A stretch of DNA of 64,000 nucleotides from VRUE01 sp963788975 (GTDB lineage Bacteria > Actinomycetota > Thermoleophilia > Solirubrobacterales > 70-9), in assembly GCA_963788975.1 (NCBI GenBank), contig CAWBIJ010000002.1:272917-336916 (forward strand), in the 5' to 3' direction. A program made the translations under genes and the position numbers. The notes beneath the pieces are model-generated. The model searched no databases. It saw nothing but the letters and a program-made list of their open reading frames with translations, and was not told the DNA's origin. The number at the start of each line of letters is the position of its first letter. Position 1 is the stretch's first letter. Below, in pieces: positions 1 through 9,362 of this stretch.

Positions 1-943
<943 letters not shown>

Positions 944-1194
944 GGTACTTCTACAGAGAGCTGTCATGCCTGGCAGGCCGCCGGGTACACAAACTCGACG
1001 GCCGGCATGACGGGTAAATCGGACCGCCGGGCCATGCTCATCGGCCAAGCGGTTCGGGCTCAAACAATCCACAGGTCATTGCTGACCCGCGGAGTGCACG
1101 CTGCTCAGTTTTCAAAGACCGCTGCGCCTTTGCGACGGGATTCGCCGCCCTTCACGCATGAGACAGGCACGGGCCTGCCCCAGAGGGACCGAGA
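944..1194 (-). other. rRNA operon leader with boxA-like element
   Basis: This is non-coding spacer between tyrS and 16S. On the minus strand 1120-1101 reads GGTCTTTGAAAACTGAGCAG. Its TTTGAAAACT core matches the boxA antitermination signal found in rRNA leaders of Gram-positive bacteria, where NusB/NusE load. A second, weaker boxA-like TGTTTGAGCCC lies near 1060-1070. GC-rich inverted repeats around 965-1010 may form part of the RNase III processing stem, whose partner would lie beyond the window. No gene is supported here. Confidence 0.6.
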
Positions 1195-1200
1195 AGTATA
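1195..1200 (-). promoter_or_regulatory. probable rRNA operon -10 box
   Basis: TATACT reads on the minus strand just four bases past the tyrS stop codon (TAG, 1206-1204). It is the best -10 hexamer in the 260-base spacer before 16S, and would give a leader of about 245 nt. I cannot find a convincing -35 hexamer 17 bases upstream, inside the end of tyrS. Other promoters in the spacer are possible. Confidence 0.5.
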
Positions 1201-1203
1201 GCG

Positions 1204-2382
1204 CTAGGAGGGCGTCCTGCCTAGCCCAGCGCGGAGACGGCGGAAGCGCCGCTTGCCGACCTGGAGCACCCGCCCGTCGAGGACCTCCGGCGCCAGGTCG
1301 AGACTATCGGCTGGAATCGGCTCCCCGTCAAGCTTCACGCCCCCTTGCTTGATCAGTCGCCGGGCCTCGCTCGAGCTGATCTCGAAGGCGCCCGCCAGCA
1401 GCTGCGGCACGTGAACCATCCCCCCGCCGTCGCCCAGGTATGGGCCCAGCTCGACCTCCTCGACCTCGTCGGGCGCCTCGTGGCGGACGAAGAGACGATC
1501 GAAGTGCTCCTCCGCCGCGGTCGCCGCGGCGGCGTCGTGGAAGCGCTCGACGATCCGCCGCCCGAGCTCGCGCTTGGCCTCGTTCGGCGGTCGCTCGGCA
1601 TTCAGGTCCTCGCCGAGCAGGAGCCGGTAGTACTCGGGCATCGCCTCGTCGGGAATCCTCATCAGCCGCCCGAACATCTCCTCCGGCGGATCGGTGACGC
1701 CTACGTAGTTGTCGAGCGACTTGCTCATCTTCCGCTCGCCGTCGGTTCCGACCAGGATCGGCATCGTCATGATCGACTGCGGTTTCTGGCCGTAGGCGGC
1801 CTGGATGTCGCGGCCGAAGAGCAGGTTGAACTTCTGGTCGGTCCCCCCCAGCTCAACGTCGGCCTCAACCGCGACCGAGTCGTAGCCCTGCAGCAGCGGG
1901 TAGAGCAGCTCGAGGGCGGCGATCGGCGTGCCCGCCGCCATCCGCTTCTGGAAGTCGTCTCGCTCAAGCAGTCGCGCCACCGTCGTCTGCGCCAACAGGC
2001 CGAGCAGCGCCTCGGGCTCCATGCGCAACCACTCGCTGTTGAAGCGGACCTCGGTGCGCTCGCGGTCGAGCACCTTGAAGGCCTGCTCCTGGTAGGTGGC
2101 GGCGTTGGCGGCGATCTCCTCGGGCGAGGGCAGCGGCCGCTGGGTCGAGCGGCCGCTGGGATCGCCGATCCTGGCGGTGAAGTCGCCGACGATCAGGACG
2201 ACGTGGTGGCCGGCCTGCTGGAACTCGCGCAGCTTCTCGAGCACGACCGTGTGGCCGAGGTGGATGTCGGAGGTGGTCGGGTCGATTCCCAGCTTGACCC
2301 GCAGCGGCCGCTCCGCCCCCACCTGGTCGTCGAGCATGCCCGCGGGCAGCACGTCGACGGCGTTTTTCTTCAGATCCAACAC
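1204..2382 (-). CDS. tyrS: tyrosyl-tRNA synthetase
   Basis: Charges tRNA-Tyr with tyrosine in the cytoplasm. The Rossmann catalytic domain carries the class I signature as HLGHT (residues about 41-45, after a GIDPTTSDI stretch), then KMSKS (about 218-222). A C-terminal S4 RNA-binding domain follows (SSSEARRLIKQGGVKLDG). The HLGH form and about 392-residue length fit the TyrZ-like branch. I chose GTG at 2382 because the protein then begins LDLKKNAVDVLP-like, the usual N-terminus, and because a TAGCAT -10 box lies exactly seven bases upstream. There is no Shine-Dalgarno sequence, so the mRNA is probably leaderless. A longer in-frame start at 2454 would run into the divergent penicillin-binding protein gene. 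It is transcribed towards 16S. Confidence 0.97.
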   Translation of the reverse strand: MLDLKKNAVDVLPAGMLDDQVGAERPLRVKLGIDPTTSDIHLGHTVVLEKLREFQQAGHHVVLIVGDFTARIGDPSGRSTQRPLPSPEEIAANAATYQEQAFKVLDRERTEVRFNSEWLRMEPEALLGLLAQTTVARLLERDDFQKRMAAGTPIAALELLYPLLQGYDSVAVEADVELGGTDQKFNLLFGRDIQAAYGQKPQSIMTMPILVGTDGERKMSKSLDNYVGVTDPPEEMFGRLMRIPDEAMPEYYRLLLGEDLNAERPPNEAKRELGRRIVERFHDAAAATAAEEHFDRLFVRHEAPDEVEEVELGPYLGDGGGMVHVPQLLAGAFEISSSEARRLIKQGGVKLDGEPIPADSLDLAPEVLDGRVLQVGKRRFRRLRAGLGRTPS

Positions 2383-2389
2383 GGCCGCA

Positions 2390-2395
2390 ATGCTA
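2390..2395 (-). promoter_or_regulatory. leaderless -10 box of tyrS
   Basis: TAGCAT on the minus strand, then seven bases, then the tyrS GTG. It overlaps the start region of the divergent penicillin-binding protein gene, for which TAGACT at 2394-2399 on the plus strand is an equivalent candidate -10. The two start codons are only seven bases apart (GTG 2382, ATG 2390), so each promoter must lie in or over the other gene. Confidence 0.5.
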
Positions 2396-4567
2396 GACTG
2401 CCGCCTCCTCTTGGCGGGCAAGCGCACCAAGCCGCGCCTCAAGAAGCTGCGCATCCTCTTCGTTCTGCTGGGGCTGAGCGCGCTGGGGCTGTTCTCGATG
2501 GTCTTCGGGATGATTATGGCTGTCTCCCAGGACCTGCCGGCGATCTACGACTTCGCCCAGTACAAGGCCTCGCAAAACAGCGAGGTCCTCGATGCCAGCG
2601 GCGAGCCGATCGGCACCCTGACCAGCAACCAGAACAAGATCCTGCTCGACTCCGGGCAGATCTCCCCCAACGTCAAGAACGCCGTGGTCTCGATCGAGGA
2701 CTCGCGCTACTACGAGCACAACGGAGTCGACTTTCAGGGCATTGGACGAGCGCTGGTGCAGGACATCCTCTCGCTCAGCGCCAGCCAGGGCGCCTCGACC
2801 ATCACCCAGCAGTTCGTCAAGAACGCGCTGGCCGCCCAGGAAAGCCGCACGGTCTTCCAGAAGTTCCGCGAGGCCGCCCTGGCCTACCGACTCGAGCGGC
2901 GCTGGAGCAAGGACAAGATTCTCACCGAGTACCTCAACACGATCTACTTCGGCGAGGGCGCCTACGGGATCGAGGCTGCGGCCCGCACCTTCTTCGGTGC
3001 CGCCCACCCCGGCTGCGGCACCGAGACCGAGCCCTGCGCCTCCGTGCTGGCCCCCTGGGAGGCCGCGATGCTGGCCGGGATCATCGCCTCGCCCTCCGCC
3101 TACGACCCCAAGTTCTTCCCTGAAAACGCCCTACACCGGCGCAACCTGGTGCTGGAAAGGATGTACGAACAGGGCTACATTACGCAGGAGCAGTACGCGG
3201 AAGGCACGAAGCAGGCGCTGCCCTCGCCCGACGACATCGAGCCGCCCCAGCTCGACTCCGAGGCGCCCTACTTCACCTCCTGGCTGCGCCAGCAGCTAGT
3301 CGAACGCTATGGCGCCGCAAAGACCTTCTTCGGCGGGCTCAAAGTCAAGTCGACGCTCGACCTGCGGCTGCAGGAAGCGGCAGAGGAAGTCGTCACCTCT
3401 TACCTCGGCGAACTCGGCCCGACCTCCGCCCTGGTTGTGATCGACAACCGCAACGCCGGCATCAAGGCAATGGTCGCCGGGCCCGACTTCGAGGAGAAAC
3501 CGTTCAACCTGGCAACGCTCGGCCACCGCCAGCCGGGGTCCTCGATCAAGCCGATCATCCTGGCCACCGCCCTGCAACAAGGGATCTCGCCGGAAACGGT
3601 CTACGAATCGGCCCCCCAGGTCTTCTACTTCGGCAAGAAAGACAAGGAACCGTTCGAGGTTAAGAACTACGAGGACAGCTACTTGGGATCGGCCTCGCTG
3701 GCGACCGCGACGACCTACTCCGACAACGCCGTCTACGCCCAGGTCGGACTGGAAAGCATCGAAGGTGGGACCAGGGCGATCGCACGCACCGCCCACCGAC
3801 TCGGCGTCCAGACCCATCTGTCGACCAATCCCGCGATGGTCCTCGGCGGGATCGAGGAAGGCGTCACCCCGTTGGAGTGGAGCTACGCCTTCTCCACCCT
3901 GGCCAACGACGGCGACCGGGTCAGCGGCACGCTGGCGCCGATCCCCGGCGACAGCCCCGTCGCCTACACCGAAGTCACGGACAGCGACGGGGACCTGATC
4001 CGCGAAGGCGACAACGACTCGCTCCACAAGCAAGTGCTCCCCGCCGGGGTCGCCGAAGAAGCCAAGTCGATCCTCGCCTCGGTCGTCAGCAGCGGCACCG
4101 GGGTGCGAGCCGACATCGGCGATGAATCGCAGTGGGGCAAGACCGGGACGACCGACGACAACGGCGACGCCTGGTTTTGCGGCGCCACCGACGAGGTCAC
4201 CTCCTGCGTCTGGGTCGGCTACGCCGACACGCTGACGCCGATGACGACCGAGTTCTCGGGCGGACCGGTGGACGGCGGCACCTTCCCGGCGCTGATCTGG
4301 GCCGGAGTCATCTCCGCCTGGCAGGACATCCAGGCCGAGCGCGCGACGGAACGCGGCGAAGACAGGGAGGGCTCGGACGGCTCGGACTATGTCCCCTCCA
4401 CCCCCTCCTACGAAGCGCCCGAATCAAGCGTCCCCGAAGCGGAAGCGGCTCCCAGCTCACCTGAAACGAGCCCCGAATCCGCCGAACCCGCTCCCGAAGC
4501 GACCCCGGAAGCCGCTCCCGAAGGCGGGGTTAGCGGCGGCACGGGCGGCGCCGCCGCGCCGGGCTGA
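2390..4567 (+). CDS. class A penicillin-binding protein (transglycosylase/transpeptidase)
   Basis: Bifunctional peptidoglycan synthase: GT51 polymerises lipid II and the penicillin-binding domain cross-links stem peptides. A short basic cytoplasmic tail and one membrane anchor (about residues 22-42) precede the GT51 motifs EDSRYYEHNG (about 103-112) and GASTITQQ. The transpeptidase domain has SxxK as SSIK (about 384), SDN in TYSDNAVY and KTG in WGKTGTT (about 583). The last 70 or so residues are a Pro/Glu/Ser-rich tail, probably unstructured and extracytoplasmic. The start is uncertain: ATG 2390 is used here, but TTG 2411 follows a TAGACT box by 11 bases and would also keep the anchor. Its stop codon abuts that of the next gene, forming a TGATCA palindrome. 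Confidence 0.95.
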   Translation: MLDCRLLLAGKRTKPRLKKLRILFVLLGLSALGLFSMVFGMIMAVSQDLPAIYDFAQYKASQNSEVLDASGEPIGTLTSNQNKILLDSGQISPNVKNAVVSIEDSRYYEHNGVDFQGIGRALVQDILSLSASQGASTITQQFVKNALAAQESRTVFQKFREAALAYRLERRWSKDKILTEYLNTIYFGEGAYGIEAAARTFFGAAHPGCGTETEPCASVLAPWEAAMLAGIIASPSAYDPKFFPENALHRRNLVLERMYEQGYITQEQYAEGTKQALPSPDDIEPPQLDSEAPYFTSWLRQQLVERYGAAKTFFGGLKVKSTLDLRLQEAAEEVVTSYLGELGPTSALVVIDNRNAGIKAMVAGPDFEEKPFNLATLGHRQPGSSIKPIILATALQQGISPETVYESAPQVFYFGKKDKEPFEVKNYEDSYLGSASLATATTYSDNAVYAQVGLESIEGGTRAIARTAHRLGVQTHLSTNPAMVLGGIEEGVTPLEWSYAFSTLANDGDRVSGTLAPIPGDSPVAYTEVTDSDGDLIREGDNDSLHKQVLPAGVAEEAKSILASVVSSGTGVRADIGDESQWGKTGTTDDNGDAWFCGATDEVTSCVWVGYADTLTPMTTEFSGGPVDGGTFPALIWAGVISAWQDIQAERATERGEDREGSDGSDYVPSTPSYEAPESSVPEAEAAPSSPETSPESAEPAPEATPEAAPEGGVSGGTGGAAAPG

Positions 4568-5155
4568 TCAGGCCGGCCGCGGCCGCGAGACGTACGGGCT
4601 TCCCGCCAGTGAGAAGCGCCAGGGGAGGTCGACTGCCTTGGTGATGCCCACGCGGGGGCCAGTGATGATCTCACCGTGCCAAGTGCTCTCGCGCGGTGCC
4701 AGCAGGAACGGCTCCTCGCCGAGGTCAGTGCCGTTGGCGTCGAGGCCGATGCCGAGCGCCTCGGTCAGCTTGCCGGGGCCAGAGCAGAGATCGAGATCGG
4801 GTCGGTCGCCGCGCCGGGCTCGCATCTGGCCCAGCCCCGTGGTTGGTTGTAGCGCTCTGATCAGGACCGCCGCTGCCACGCCCTCGGGTTCCGCCACCGC
4901 ATTGAGCAGGCTGTGGATTCCGTAGGAGAGGTAAACGTAGGCCCGTCCGGGCGGGCCAAACAACACATCGGTGCGGGCGGTGAGGCCGACGTAGGCGTGG
5001 CAAGCGGGGTCGTCCCGCTCGTAGCTCTCGGTCTCGACGATGAAGCCGCCGCAACCACCGTAGAGGAGCCTGCAGCCGATCAGCTCGCGCGCGACCGTAT
5101 GGACGGAGCGGTCGAAGAACTCGACCCCGAGCCGCTCTGTCGCGGTGGCGCTCAC
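4568..5155 (-). CDS. mpg: 3-methyladenine DNA glycosylase (AAG/MPG family)
   Basis: Base-excision repair enzyme that removes alkylated purines and hypoxanthine from DNA. The 195-residue protein matches the AAG fold throughout: FFDRSVHTVARELIGC near the N-terminus, IVETESY carrying the catalytic Glu, the HAYVGLTARTDVLFGPPGRAYVYLSYG core, and LCSGPGKLTEALGI. Length is normal for the bacterial family. It is the last gene of the long minus-strand operon: its ATG overlaps the argH stop by four bases (ATGA), so it is probably translationally coupled. Its stop touches the penicillin-binding protein stop with no spacer. No terminator is visible. Confidence 0.95.
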   Translation of the reverse strand: MSATATERLGVEFFDRSVHTVARELIGCRLLYGGCGGFIVETESYERDDPACHAYVGLTARTDVLFGPPGRAYVYLSYGIHSLLNAVAEPEGVAAAVLIRALQPTTGLGQMRARRGDRPDLDLCSGPGKLTEALGIGLDANGTDLGEEPFLLAPRESTWHGEIITGPRVGITKAVDLPWRFSLAGSPYVSRPRPA

Positions 5156-6543
5156 TCCCTCTCTTCGCGCACCCTGGCCTGGACCGCGGCGAGGGTCTCG
5201 CGCGCCTGCTCGATCTGCCTGGCGAGGGCCTCGGAGCCGGTTCCTCCCTCGATCCGCTTCGACTCCAGCCAGTTCGCCTGCTTCAGCACCTCGTAGTAGG
5301 AGTCGTCGAGCAGCTCGGAGCGCTCACGCAGCTCCTCGGGGGTCAGCTCAGAAAGCGTCTTGCCGCGCTCGATCGCGTCGCTGACCAGGCCGCCGACGAT
5401 CCCGTGCGCCTCACGGAACGGCACTCCTTTGCGGACGAGCAGGTCGGCGACCTCCGTCGCCGCCAGCATCTCGTCGCCGGAGGCCTGCTCGAGGCGCTCG
5501 CGGTCGAACTCGATTCCGGCCAGCATCCCCTCGGTCGCGTCGAGGCAAAGCTCGACCGTGTCGATCGCGTCGAAGAGCGGCTCCTTGTCCTCCTGCATGT
5601 CCTTGCCGTAGGTCAGGGGCAGCGCGTGCATGACGCCGATCAGGGCCGCGTAGTTCGCGGCCACCCGGGGGCTCTTGGCGCGCAGCAGCTCGGCCGAGTC
5701 GGGGTTCTTCTTCTGCGGCATGATGCTCGACCCCGAGGAGAAGGACTCGTCGAGCTCGCAGAAGCCGAACTCGCTGCTCGACCAGATCACCACCTCCGAA
5801 CCGAGTCGCGAGAGGTGCATCGCACAGGCCGAGGCCGCGGCCAGGTAGTCGAGGACGAAGTCGCGGTTGGAGGCGCCGTCGATCGAGTTGTGGGTGATGT
5901 GTTCGAAGCCGAGGTCCTCGGCGACGGCGCGCCGGTCGATCTCCCAGTTCACCCCGGCCAGGGCGCCGGAGCCGAGCGGCATCACCGAAGCGCTGTCGAG
6001 GGCGAACTGGAAGCGCAGCACATCCCGCGCCAGCATCCAGAAGTAGGCGAGCAGGTGATGGCCTAGGTAGACGGGCTGACCGCGCTGCAGGTGGGTGTAG
6101 CCGGGCATCGGCCAGTCGCGGTGGCGCTCGGCCAGCTCGAGCAGGCGCTCCATCGTCGCGCCGGCCAGCTCGATCGCGCGCAGCGAGTGAGCCTGGACGA
6201 CCATCGCCACGTCAGTGGCGACCTGGTCGTTGCGGGAGCGGCCGGTGTGGAGCTTGCCGGCCAGCGGGCCGATCTCCTCGCCGAGCAGTCGCTCGATCGC
6301 CATGTGGATGTCCTCGTCCGCCCCCTCGAACTCGAAGCCGTGCTGCGCCATGCGATCGCCGGCCCGCTCGAGGCCGGCGTCGATCTCTCCCAGCTCCTCC
6401 TCGCTGATGACGCCGATCTGGCAAAGACCGCGGGCGTGCGCGCGCGACTGGTCGATGTCATACGGCGCCAACCGCCAGTCGAAGGAGATCGAGCGGTTGA
6501 GCCGCCAGAAGCGGGGGTCCGGGTCTTTGCGGAAGCGGGACAT
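5152..6543 (-). CDS. argH: argininosuccinate lyase
   Basis: Splits argininosuccinate to arginine and fumarate, the last step of arginine synthesis. The 463-residue protein has the fumarase/aspartase superfamily signature GSSIMPQKKNP at about residues 271-281 and the conserved HTGRSRNDQVATD and YTHLQRGQPV segments, and begins FRKDPDPRFWRLNRSI-like after MSR. ATG 6543 overlaps the stop of the preceding aminotransferase by one base (TGATG). A longer in-frame start ten codons upstream adds nothing family-like. No other arg genes are in the window, so argH is unlinked from argG and rides with branched-chain amino-acid genes. Confidence 0.97.
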   Translation of the reverse strand: MSRFRKDPDPRFWRLNRSISFDWRLAPYDIDQSRAHARGLCQIGVISEEELGEIDAGLERAGDRMAQHGFEFEGADEDIHMAIERLLGEEIGPLAGKLHTGRSRNDQVATDVAMVVQAHSLRAIELAGATMERLLELAERHRDWPMPGYTHLQRGQPVYLGHHLLAYFWMLARDVLRFQFALDSASVMPLGSGALAGVNWEIDRRAVAEDLGFEHITHNSIDGASNRDFVLDYLAAASACAMHLSRLGSEVVIWSSSEFGFCELDESFSSGSSIMPQKKNPDSAELLRAKSPRVAANYAALIGVMHALPLTYGKDMQEDKEPLFDAIDTVELCLDATEGMLAGIEFDRERLEQASGDEMLAATEVADLLVRKGVPFREAHGIVGGLVSDAIERGKTLSELTPEELRERSELLDDSYYEVLKQANWLESKRIEGGTGSEALARQIEQARETLAAVQARVREERE

Positions 6544-7661
6544 CAGCGCAGGGAGTCGGCGAGAGCCTCGCACACCCTTTCGACCTGTTGCTCGCTCATC
6601 GAGGGGAAGAAGGGCAGGGCAAGTGAGCGGGCCGAGGCCTCTTCTGCCACCGGGAACTGGCCCTCGACATAGCCGAGCTCGCGCAGGTGGGGAAAGAGGT
6701 GGATGCAGGGGAGGTAGGCCTTGGCCGCGACGCCGCGCTCGGCGAGCCGGGCAACCGTCGCGTCGCGATCGATTTCCGCGGGCAGGCGGACGGGATAGAC
6801 GAACCAGCTGCGTCGCTCGGCGCCGCGTCCAGTCATCGGCGCTCCCAGGCCCTCGATCCCGAGCATCGCCAGCGATCCCTCATAGAGCGCCGCGACCCGA
6901 TCGCGCCCCGCCAGCAGCTCGTCGAGCTTCTCGACCTGGGCGACGCCGATCGCCGCGGCAACGTCGGAGAGCCGGTAGTTGAAGCCGAGCCTGTCGTGGT
7001 CGAGCCAGCCCATGTTGACGGCCCGCCCTTGGTTGCGCTCGCTGCGCAGGCGCTGCGCCAACTCGGCGTCGGTCGGCACGATCACTCCCCCCTCCCCCGT
7101 CGTCAGCTGCTTGTTGGCGTAGAAGGCGAAGGTGGCGAGGTTGCCGCGGGCGCCCACCCGCTTGCCCTCTGAGTCGACGGCGCCAAGCGCCTCGCAGCCG
7201 TCCTCGAGAATCGTGAGGTCGCGTCGCGTCGCCAGCGCCTCCAGCTCGGGCATCGCCGCGGGAAAGCCGAAGATGTGGATCGGGAGGATCCCGACAGTCC
7301 GCTCGCCAGCCGCCGCCTCGGCGGCAGAAGGGTCGATGTTGAGCGTCTCCGGATCGACGTCGCAGAAGACCGGCTTCGCCCCCTCGTAGAGGAGGCAGTT
7401 GGCGGAGGCGACGAAGCTGAAGGGGCTGGTAAGGACCTCGTCGCCGGGGCTCCAGCCCAGCGCCCGCACGCCGAGGTGGAGGGCAGCGGTGCCGCTCGAG
7501 ACGGCGACCGCGTCCTCAACTCCGAGCCAAGCGGCCAGCTCACGCTCGAAGCGCTCGCCCATCGGGCCCAGCGAGAGCCGGCCCGAGCGCAGGACTTCAA
7601 GCACCAGCTCCTCCTCGCGCTCTCCGAGCTCTGGGCGCGCGAGCGGGATCTCGGCGGTCAT
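6543..7661 (-). CDS. DegT/DnrJ/EryC1/StrS family PLP aminotransferase
   Basis: PLP-dependent aminotransferase of the fold-type I family that usually transfers an amino group to keto-sugars. Seen: an N-terminus of MTAEIPLARPELGEREEELV type, SSGTAALHLGVRALG for phosphate binding, and the PLP lysine in FAFYANKQLTTGEGG. Length of 372 residues is typical. The product is unknown; a nucleotide sugar for surface glycan is the usual role, but no other sugar genes are adjacent, and the position between cimA and argH says little. ATG 7661 lies ten bases after the cimA stop, and its own stop overlaps the argH start. Confidence 0.88.
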   Translation of the reverse strand: MTAEIPLARPELGEREEELVLEVLRSGRLSLGPMGERFERELAAWLGVEDAVAVSSGTAALHLGVRALGWSPGDEVLTSPFSFVASANCLLYEGAKPVFCDVDPETLNIDPSAAEAAAGERTVGILPIHIFGFPAAMPELEALATRRDLTILEDGCEALGAVDSEGKRVGARGNLATFAFYANKQLTTGEGGVIVPTDAELAQRLRSERNQGRAVNMGWLDHDRLGFNYRLSDVAAAIGVAQVEKLDELLAGRDRVAALYEGSLAMLGIEGLGAPMTGRGAERRSWFVYPVRLPAEIDRDATVARLAERGVAAKAYLPCIHLFPHLRELGYVEGQFPVAEEASARSLALPFFPSMSEQQVERVCEALADSLR

Positions 7662-7671
7662 GCCCGCGACC

Positions 7672-9246
7672 CTAACCGGACCCGTCGCCACGCGGTTGGA
7701 AGGCGTACTCGAGCGAGTCGACCAACGCCTCCCAAGAGGCCTCGATGATGTTCTCCGAGACGCCGATCGTCTCCCACTCGTGCCTGTGGTCGGAGGATTC
7801 GAGCAGGACCCGGGTGATCGCGTCCGTGCCGTGGGTCTCGTCCAGGATCCGCACCTTGTAGTTGGTCAGCTCGATCTCGGCCAGGTCCGGGTGACGGCCA
7901 GCGATTGCAGCACGTAGGGCGCGATCGAGAGCGTTGACTGGGCCGTTGCCCTCGGCTACCTCGACGTGGCGCTCGCCGCCGATCTTGACCTTGATCGTCG
8001 CCTCAGTTTCGACCTCGCCGTCGGCGCGCTTCTCGGTGGTGACGCGGAAGCTCTCCAGCTCGAAGAGCGGTTCATAGGCCCCGGCCTCGCGGCGCAGCAG
8101 TAGCTCGAAGGAGGCCGGTGCGGCCTCATAGTGGTAGCCACGGTGCTCGCGCTCCTTTAGCCGCTGGACCGCACGCGTGGCGGCCTCATCGTCAAGCTCC
8201 AGTCCGGCGCCCTCGGCCTGACTGCGGATCGTCGCCTTGCCCGAGAGCTCGGAGACGAGGATGTCGCGGTCGTTGCCGACTTGGACTGGGTCGAGGTGCT
8301 CGAAGGTGCGGGCGTCGGCGGCGACGCCGGCCGCATGCATGCCGGCCTTGTGGGCGAAGGCGTTGCGCCCGACGTAGGCCTGGTCGGGGTCCGGCGTCAC
8401 GTTGCAGAGCTCGTCCAAGTAGTGGGCGGTCGGGGTGAGGCCAGCGAGCTGCTCGGCGGAGACGACGTCGAAGCCCATCTTCAGTTGCAGCGCCGGCAGG
8501 ATCGAGGCGAGGTTGGCGTTGCCGCAGCGCTCGCCGTAGCCGTTTACCGTGCCCTGCACGAGCCGCGCCCCAGCCCCGACCGCGGCGAGCGAGTTGGCGA
8601 CCGCGCACTCGGCGTCGTTGTGGGTGTGGATCCCGACCTCCGTCTTTCTGCCCAAGTCGGCGACCACGGCGGCGGTCGCCTCGGCGACGAAGTTGGGCAG
8701 GCTGCCGCCGTTGGTATCGCAGAGCGTGACGTTCTCCGCTCCCGCTTCGGCGGCGGCGCGGACGCACTCGAGCGCGAAGCCCGAGTCATCGCGGTAGCCG
8801 TCGAAAAAGTGCTCGGCGTCAAAGACCACCCGCTTACCGGCGCCCAGGCAAAAGGCGACCGAGTCGCGGATCATCGCCAGGTTCTCCTCCTCGGGGACCC
8901 GGATCACCTTCTCCACGTGCAGCCGCCAGCTCTTGCCGACGAGGCAAACCACGGGGGCGAACGAGTCGACCAGGGTCGCGAGCGCCGGGTCTTCGGCGGC
9001 GGCGAGCCCGCCCCGCCTCGTCATCCCGAAGGCGGCGATCATCGAGTTCTCGAGCTCCAGCTCGGAGAGGCGCTCGAAGAGCTCGGCTTCCTTCGGGTTG
9101 GAGCTCGGGAACCCCGCCTCGATGAAGTGGACGCCGAGCGCGTCGAGCGCCTGCACGACCTTGAGCTTCTCCCCCGCCGAGAGCGACATGCCGTGACCGC
9201 CCATGCCGTCCCGCAAGGTGGTGTCGTAAAGCCTTACCAGTTCCAT
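7672..9246 (-). CDS. cimA: (R)-citramalate synthase
   Basis: Condenses acetyl-CoA and pyruvate to (R)-citramalate, the first step of the threonine-independent route to isoleucine. Seen: the HMGL-like TIM barrel with YDTTLRDGMGGHGMSLS, the metal-binding HTHNDAECAVANSLAAV and NGYGERCGNANL, then a C-terminal LeuA-type dimer/regulatory domain from about residue 390. The DGMGGHGM segment and overall pattern favour CimA over 2-isopropylmalate synthase, and a clear leuA exists at 15.8-17.4 kb. With leuCD and leuB in the same operon, 2-ketobutyrate can be made from citramalate. ATG 9246 has a GAAAGG Shine-Dalgarno; the 116-base spacer before it holds a strong hairpin. Confidence 0.93.
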   Translation of the reverse strand: MELVRLYDTTLRDGMGGHGMSLSAGEKLKVVQALDALGVHFIEAGFPSSNPKEAELFERLSELELENSMIAAFGMTRRGGLAAAEDPALATLVDSFAPVVCLVGKSWRLHVEKVIRVPEEENLAMIRDSVAFCLGAGKRVVFDAEHFFDGYRDDSGFALECVRAAAEAGAENVTLCDTNGGSLPNFVAEATAAVVADLGRKTEVGIHTHNDAECAVANSLAAVGAGARLVQGTVNGYGERCGNANLASILPALQLKMGFDVVSAEQLAGLTPTAHYLDELCNVTPDPDQAYVGRNAFAHKAGMHAAGVAADARTFEHLDPVQVGNDRDILVSELSGKATIRSQAEGAGLELDDEAATRAVQRLKEREHRGYHYEAAPASFELLLRREAGAYEPLFELESFRVTTEKRADGEVETEATIKVKIGGERHVEVAEGNGPVNALDRALRAAIAGRHPDLAEIELTNYKVRILDETHGTDAITRVLLESSDHRHEWETIGVSENIIEASWEALVDSLEYAFQPRGDGSG

Positions 9247-9312
9247 CTGATGCCTTTCGATTCGAGGAGTCGGGGGAGGGCCTTCCGGCCCGTGCGCACG
9301 GCAGCGCCGCAC

Positions 9313-9329
9313 CAGCCGCTAGGCGGCTG
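9313..9329. other. perfect hairpin between ilvE and cimA
   Basis: CAGCCGC, three-base TAG loop, GCGGCTG: a perfect 7-bp stem in the only sizeable gap (9247-9362) of the leu/ilv operon. No T-run follows on either strand, so it is a poor intrinsic terminator. It could pause RNA polymerase or protect an mRNA end. The rest of the gap shows only the cimA ribosome-binding site. Confidence 0.4.
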
Positions 9330-9362
9330 CGGTAATTCGCCCGATCGACTCGAAGCAATGCA

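Noticed and set aside
1345..3123. 592-codon plus-strand frame opposite tyrS and across the start of the penicillin-binding protein gene
   Set aside because: Composition is that of an antisense shadow of GC-rich coding DNA; the minus-strand tyrS has full motifs.
9313..9329. Hairpin before cimA as a true terminator
   Set aside because: No T-run on either strand, and cimA has no separate promoter that I can support.
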